Assembly: GCA_026874595.1 (NCBI GenBank)
Contig: CM049306.1
Coordinates: 17,259,019 to 17,323,018, forward strand
Length of the DNA: 64,000 nucleotides
Direction: 5' to 3'
DNA from: Sipunculus nudus
Lineage: Eukaryota > Annelida > Sipuncula > Golfingiida > Sipunculidae
Position numbers and translations under genes: made by a program. The notes beneath the pieces are model-generated. The model saw only the letters and a program-made list of their open reading frames with translations. It was not told the DNA's origin and made no database searches. This document shows, piece by piece, positions 58,043-64,000 of the stretch; position 1 is the first letter of the stretch, and each line of letters starts with the position of its first letter.

Positions 58043-59095
58043 AACTAGGGATCCATGGGTCTTGACGATCAGCTTAATTTGTCTTAAAGGATATGTTTTG
58101 GGGCTTTTTCAAAATGTGAGTCCTGTGATCAAGTTTGAAGCAAATCTGTCTGGGGTTATCATCCAAAAACTAATTTGTGAATGGATGGGCCCTGTGACCT
58201 TGACCTTTTGATTTGTGAACCTAAAATCAAAAAGAATTTTCCCATATTGGCAGATGAGCTACATGTGGAAGATAGAAGGTTTGGCATAAAATGCATCCAC
58301 AATCTTTTCAATGAAGTAGGTCTTGTGACCTTGACCTTTGATCTCATGACCCCAAAATCAATTGAGTTCTCACTAAATACAAGTCAAGTTAGAAACAACT
58401 ATTTTCAATCCAACTTGAATGTCTGAACCATCATCTGGAAACAGATATGTAGACAGATGACTCCACTGACCTTGACCCCAAGTCCATAATTTTCTTCCAC
58501 TATTGGCAGTTGAGCATATCTTGAAGATGGAAGGTTATGGATTAAAGTTTGGCTTAAAATGAATCAACAATCTTTTAAAAGAAGTTGGTCCTGTCCTGTG
58601 ACCTTGACCTTTGACCTGATGACCCTAAAATGAAAAGGGTCCTTACTATATTAAAGGGCCATATATAAGTAACTTTGGGTTTGAAAACCAATATGTCAAT
58701 CTATACTAATGCTATCATCCAGAAACAAATATGTAGAAAGATGGTCCCTGTGACCTTGACCTTTGACCTTGTGACCCCAATATCAATCAGGTTCTTTCAT
58801 TATTGGCAGGTCAGCTATACCTAACAGATGGAAGGTTTGGGATGAAAATTTTGGCTTAAAATGTATCCACAATCTTTCTGAATAAGTGGTCCTGTGACCT
58901 TAACCTTTGACCTTATGACCCAAAAATCTACACTTTCTTGCTTTATGGGTGGGCCATTAATAAGTCAAGTTTGAAAACCATGTCAATCTAACTGGAGTTA
59001 TCAACAGGAAACAAACTGAAGGATATACAGAAAGACGAACAGACAGACAGATGGGGTGATTACTATAGTGCATCTGCTTATTCAAGCAGGGCCCT
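58043..59095 (-). mobile_element. Family H repeat, copy 2, reverse orientation
   Basis: On the - strand it ends AAGACCCATGGATCCCTAGT near 58043 and starts near 59095 with GCCCTGCTTGAATAAGCAG and GTAATCACCCC, matching the copy at 36570-37667. Between are about four units, each with a TGACCTTGACCTTTGACC cluster (58195, 58325, 58610, 58750, 58895). Confidence 0.55.
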
Positions 59096-59347
59096 AATAA
59101 TAAAAAGGTTTCAGGACACTAGATGAAACCACAGTTGCAAATCTGATAGTATCTATATAATTTGGCAGTCTAAGAATAAAGGAAAAAATGCATAAAAAAT
59201 AGAAAAAATACAGGTGGTGCAACCAGTCTTTAGGCACTGAAGAAACCAGTCATAATCAATAAAAACACCAGGTTCCAGGACACTAGACGAAATCACAAAT
59301 GAGAAACTGACATGATTGCTGTCATCTGAGGGTCTAAGAAACAGAAA

Positions 59348-61288
59348 CTAGATGTGTCGGAACGACACGAATGCCCCCCCCCCCTTGGGCAAATTAGAAA
59401 CATTTGTAAAATTTTGAAATTTTTTTTAAGTTCAGGAGGTGTTGTATGGTCAAAAGTAGGTCAACAAGGGCAAAATGCAAACTCGATCAGTAACGGGTCA
59501 TTATCAAGCAACACACCAAAAATCATGCCAGTATATGCAGGCATTGTGAAAAAAAGTCCATACATGTGCACTTTCCATAAAAATTTCTGTCTTTCATGAA
59601 ATTTTCTATGTTTAGGAGCCGTAAAACAATCAAAAGTAGGTCAACCGGGATGAAACGCGAACTCGATCTGTAACTGTCATTATCTGCCCACACATAAAAA
59701 ATCAGGGTGGTATCTGCAGGCATTGAGGAAAAAAAGTAAGTACATATGCATTTGTTATGAAAATTTATATTTTTTCATGAAACTTTCTATGTTCAGGAGC
59801 AATCAAATGGTCAAAAGTAGGTCAACTGAGAGAAAACAAGAACTCGATCTGTAACTGGTCATTATCTGCCTACACACCAAAAATCAGGCCCGTATCTGCA
59901 GGCACTGCGAAAAAAAGTCCATACATATGCACCTTTTTATGAAATTTTCTTTGTTAGAGCACCGTCAAACAGTCAAAAATAGGTAAACTGGGACAAAACG
60001 TGAACTTGATCTTTAACTGGTCATTATCTGCCCACACACCAAAAACCAGGCCAATATCTGCAGGTATTGTGAAGAAAAGTCTGTACAAGTGTATTTGTCA
60101 TGAAAATTTATGTTTTACATGAAATTTTCTATGTTCAGGAGCCGTAAAACAGTCAAAAGTAGGTCAACCAGGACGAAATGCGAACTCAATCTGTAACTGG
60201 TCAATATCTGGCCACACACCAAAAATCAGGCCAATATATGCAGGCATTGCGAAAAAAAGTCTGTACATGTGTATTTGTCATGATATTTCATATTTTTCAT
60301 GAAATTTTCTATGTTCAGGAGCCGTAAAACGGTCAAAAGTAGGTCAACCAGGATGAAACACGAACACAATCTGTAACTGGTCTATATTTGCCCACACACA
60401 AAAAATCAGGCCAATATCTGCAGGCATTGCGAAAAAAAGTCCGCACATGTGTATTTGTCATGATATTTCATATTTTTCATTAAATTTTCTAAGTTTAGGA
60501 GCCGTAAAACAGTCAAAATAGGTCAACCGAGACGAAACGCGAACTCGATCTGTAACTGGTCTATATCTGTCCACACACAAAAAATCAGGCCAATATCTGC
60601 AGGCATTGCCCACACACAAAAAATCAGGCCAATATCTGCAGGCATTGCGAAAAAAAGTCCGCACATGTGTATTTGTCATGATATTTCATATTTTTCATTA
60701 AATTTTCTAAGTTTAGGAGCCGTAAAACAGTCAAAAGTAGGTCAACCGAGACGAAACGCGAACTCGATCTGTAACTGGTCTATATCTGTCCACACACCAA
60801 AAATCAGGCCAATATCTGCAGGCACTGGGAAAAAAAGTCCGTACATGTGTATTTGTCATGAAATTTCATATTTTTCATGAAATTTTCTATGTTCAGGAGC
60901 CGTAAAACGGTCAAAAGTAGGCCAACCAGGACGAAACGCGAACTCGATCTGAACTGGTCTATATCTGCTCACACACCAAAAATCAGGCCAATATCTGCAG
61001 GCACTGCGAAAAAAAGTCCGTACATGTGTATCTGTCATGAATATTTCTATTTTTCATGAAATTTTCTAAGTTTAGGAGCCGTAAAACGGTCAAAAGTAGG
61101 TCAACCTGGAGGAAACGCGAACTCGATCTGTAACTGGTCTATATCTGCCCACACACCAAAAATTAGGCCAATATCTGCAGGCATTGCGAAAAAAAGTCCG
61201 TACAACTGTTTGATTTCGGAATGACGGAAGGACGGAATGACGGACATGGGTAAAACTATATGCCCCGGCCACTTTGTGGCGGGGGCAT
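59348..61288 (-). mobile_element. Family C Helitron-like element, copy 2, reverse orientation
   Basis: The - strand 5' end ATGCCCCCGCCACAAAGTGG (hairpin at 61262-61286, 10 of 11 pairs) is followed by a (GTCCTTCC)-rich stretch. There are about eleven 165-180-bp units with ATGCCTGCAGATATTGGCC and GTTGACCTACTTTTGA. The 3' end is a perfect stem GTGTCG-TTC-CGACAC, then AT-CTAG followed by T (CTAG at 59348-59351). It is the inverted relative of 5764-7101 with more internal units. Near 60600 a ~45-bp segment is duplicated in tandem. Confidence 0.72.
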
Positions 61289-61487
61289 AAAAATGGTAAA
61301 ATTTTAAAAAAATATAGGTGGCACTACCAGTTTTTTAGAACTGACAACTCTAGTCATTGTCAATATTCAATGCAAGTTGAAGGCCAATCCATGCATTAAC
61401 TATCAAGATGCTGGCAGTATTGTATCAATTTTTATAATTATCTTTGGGGGGGGAGGATTATGGACTTGCATATAACAATATTATGGA

Positions 61488-61490
<3 letters not shown>

Positions 61491-61529
<39 letters not shown>
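61491..61529. repeat. (AT)n microsatellite
   Basis: About 19 AT dinucleotides. Confidence 0.92.
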
Positions 61530-61530
<1 letters not shown>

Positions 61531-61572
61531 CACCATATGTTCTTGCATATTATCGTATGCTGCCTGGGGTTT

Positions 61573-61863
61573 TTAACCCTTTACTGTTTACATTTATTTT
61601 AGATTTCCGACAAATTCTGACACTATGTATATTTACACTAACAGCCATATCTTTTCAAGCCTTTTTTGTATCTTTATCAAATTTTCAACAGTTCCCACTA
61701 AGAGGGTTTGCTGAAGATTATTGAAAATCATTGAAACTTAGAAATAATATGCAATATTTTTGTCCTGAAAGAATCTATACATATCAAGCCATTCTAGTTG
61801 CCGATTTTGAGTGCTCTTTAGTGGCTTGTAAACAGTAATGGCTTGTAAACAGTAAAGGGTTAA
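61573..61863. mobile_element. piggyBac-like MITE, copy 2
   Basis: TTAA-CCCTTTACTGTTTAC on the left and GTAAACAGTAAAGGG-TTAA on the right. Nearly identical to 29208-29480 except for a ~20-bp tandem duplication (GGCTTGTAAACAGTAA) inside the right end, which gives this copy two nested inverted-repeat ends. Confidence 0.85.
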
Positions 61864-62187
61864 AGGAATACTCCCTGGGATCTGGGCACTTGTGTGACCA
61901 GGCCAGCTGAAATAAATCTGGTTTATGAACGCCGGTATTGGATGGCTTTATTTCATTAATTACGAGGCTAAAGATATAACAGTGAGGGTACTTACAAGCC
62001 CCATAGCTTGAAGGATAAATGTCACAGTGACCATATTTCATGTTTCCATGGAGATTTTTTATGTACCTCCCTAGATATTCAGTTACAGCATTCTAGGGTC
62101 AGCGGTTACAATTTTTGCCCTGCTAACAGACTGCCAACAGACACAGCACCATTCTTATACCTCAGTTGACTTTCAGTCAGCTGAGCT
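61864..62187 (-). mobile_element. Family A 5' portion, reverse orientation
   Basis: Reading the - strand from 62187: AGCTCAGCTGACTGAAAGTC, then TAGCAGGGCAAAAATTG, GGGAGGTACATAAAAAATC and GGGGCTTGTAAGTACCC-like pieces. It is interrupted by the MITE at 61573-61863. Confidence 0.5.
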
Positions 62188-62189
62188 AA

Positions 62190-64000
62190 AAATTTGCAAA
62201 ATACAAACTAGATTTTAAACAAGAAAATGCATGATTGGCTTTTTAGTTATCCAGAGGACCATGTTTTAACTTGGAGCAATGAGTGATGTTATTTGTAAAC
62301 TGGATAGATTTTAACAAATATATACCTGTCATGGTTGTAGCCAAGATATATGGCTGTAATATTTTATGCAGAATATCATTAAACAGATGTGGTGCCACCT
62401 GCAGTTTAAACACATGGCAGTCATGTGATCAATATGCCTTACACAATATGATAATGATTGGTGAAGTAGTTCATAAGATCAAAGGTAAGGATTTTGCACT
62501 ATGAAATCAGAAAATTTCGGGATCAGCAAAATTTGAACTTCGACATAATCAATAAAGTATTCATTGAATTCCCCTAACTCCAAGGAATCCTTGTATATGA
62601 TCTGAAGGCTATAGTGTTCTTATTTACTGAAGGAAAATGAAAAAGACCATTTTGGAGCTCAGAATGTTGTTAAACAGAGGTGGCACCACCAATGAGATAT
62701 CATCATATGTCAGTCATGTGCCAAGTCTGTGAAATTTAGTGAAGAAAGCTGCAAGGGTCTTAGAAATATGTGGTAAAAGTTTTAGGACAGATAGAAAGAC
62801 ATGGACCATTTTAGTAGTGGAGTACTTAATGACACATGGTCCAAAAGTCTTGGTTACCTTGATTTTGAAGTCTCGGTTACCATGTTTGGTGGTCTTGGGT
62901 TCTAAGATTTGTAAATCTTGCTTACCATTTCTTGCTACTGCGGTCACTGTGTGTTAGCAGTGGTCAGTCAAGCATACCGCAATTAAGCTGCCACACTGTT
63001 GCCCCCTTTGATCACTGGCATCCTAGATGAATAGGGCCAGGTAACTTTAAAGGCCATCAGGGAAATTGGGTGTCATGATATGTGGCGTTTTTACCATTGC
63101 GATGGCGTTTTTTTCCCCCCTTATTGTCACAAAAGGATTATCAAGGGAAGCTGTGTATTTTAGAGGTTTTTCAATGGCCTATTTCACAATCTTATTTTGC
63201 AAATTATAAACCAGAGTAATCCTGTAATGTAAAGGAGATGTATATGTATACAGATAGCTTTAATTATATAATGAAAGGTGGTGTTGTTTGAGAGTCACTT
63301 TATATCTTAAGTCGAATTTATCGGCTCAAATTTTGATCTTCCGCCTTAACGTATTTCATGACATTAATGACGCCAGGAATGTGACAGATTAGATGCATTC
63401 GCAGTTAACCCTTGTGTTAATAAGCTGGACCTTATTGACACACCCTGTGTGAACACCTCACGCACAATCTTAGGCATCAGAGCAATTTAGTTCAGACTGA
63501 AAAAAAAGTATTGGTTTCTATGTCTATGCGAGACAGATATGGGATACAATTAACCTGCAAAGGAGTAAGTTGGATTTTTTATTAGAACATTTAATGTGTA
63601 ATATCGGTAGTGTCACTAAAAATGAGGTGCGAGAGGTGTTCGACAATCGTACCCCGCCTTTTAGTAGTCCTCCCTCTTACGTCATGGGACTATTTAGTCT
63701 AATAAATAATAATGGCAAAATGAAATAAACATTTTCTTCTAAAGTATTAATGGTTGTGTTGCTTATAACGTTTTATGCATAATATGACAGACTGGTATGC
63801 ACATATTGCAGGAACTGTAGTGTTAACATCAACATCTCAGTTGGACTGTATGTGATAACAGAGTTTCAAAGAGCAAGGGCCAATGTCAACAATACCATTT
63901 GAACATGTATTATCGCTCATGTGAAAGTGTTGCTTGTACACAGGTAAGATATTAACCTGTCTGATCCCCGTCCAAGTATGTTAGAGATAAATCTTTGTCG
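62190..64000. other. Right end of window, no gene assigned
   Basis: 62190-63250 holds diffuse repeat-like sequence (GTGGTGCCACC and GTGGCACCACC motifs) without resolved ends. From ~63300 to 63700 CpG dinucleotides are visibly more frequent than in the surrounding AT-rich DNA, and a CRE-like TTACGTCATG lies near 63678. The first exon(s) of the AUH-type gene or a promoter could be here, but no coding exon is recognised. Confidence 0.3.

Noticed and set aside
1-64000. CRISPR array, tRNA or rRNA genes
   Set aside because: The tandem repeats have no spacer structure and no cas genes are near; no tRNA cloverleaf or rRNA core sequence was recognised by eye, though a dedicated scan was not possible.

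Overview
This is eukaryotic, AT-rich, intron-rich and repeat-rich DNA. The gene content (an HDAC11 orthologue, a mitochondrial AUH-type hydratase and a divergent double-homeodomain TALE gene) together with dense (GTCC)n-bearing, hairpin-ended repeats suggests a lophotrochozoan, most likely a bivalve mollusc. The species assignment is inference. No bacterial-style operons, CRISPR arrays, rRNA or tRNA genes were seen.

Three genes are supported. (1) The + strand carries the 3' six coding exons of a class IV histone deacetylase (HDAC11), at 10380-41378. All joins keep the reading frame and all zinc-site motifs are present; the first ~84 residues are not recognisable here and probably lie upstream of the window. 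(2) Inside the 13.3-kb second intron of that set, on the same strand, lies an apparently intronless 668-codon gene (22557-24563) with two TALE homeodomains. (3) The - strand carries the last seven coding exons of an AUH-type enoyl-CoA/3-methylglutaconyl-CoA hydratase (57189 down to 50766). Its mitochondrial presequence exon(s) are not identified. The two multi-exon genes are convergent, with ~9 kb between their stop codons.

The rest is mostly transposable-element sequence. A 55-bp satellite opens the window (1-1082). From 1.1 to 14 kb, and again in the HDAC11 introns (28-40 kb), at 43.6-45.8 kb and at 55-62 kb, there are several families of non-autonomous elements. They share an unusual architecture: short sub-terminal inverted repeats, (GTCC)n-type microsatellites, internal ~170-330-bp tandem repeats, and a 3' hairpin about 2-10 nt before a terminal CTAG that is followed by T. 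This resembles Helitron/Helentron-type (HINE) ends. They are nested in each other, and three insertions can be read directly from paralogous empty sites: a hAT-like element with an 8-bp target duplication (33398-34899), a TTAA/piggyBac-like MITE (29208-29480), and a hairpin-ended element (5764-7101).

Other structures are a 31-bp satellite just after the HDAC11 stop codon (41446-42676), a palindrome array 68 bp after an HDAC11 splice donor (14688-14995), and several microsatellites. The strongest biological lead is the nested, intronless, double-TALE-homeodomain gene. The second is the set of Helentron-like families, some of which carry clustered AGGTCA nuclear-receptor half-sites.
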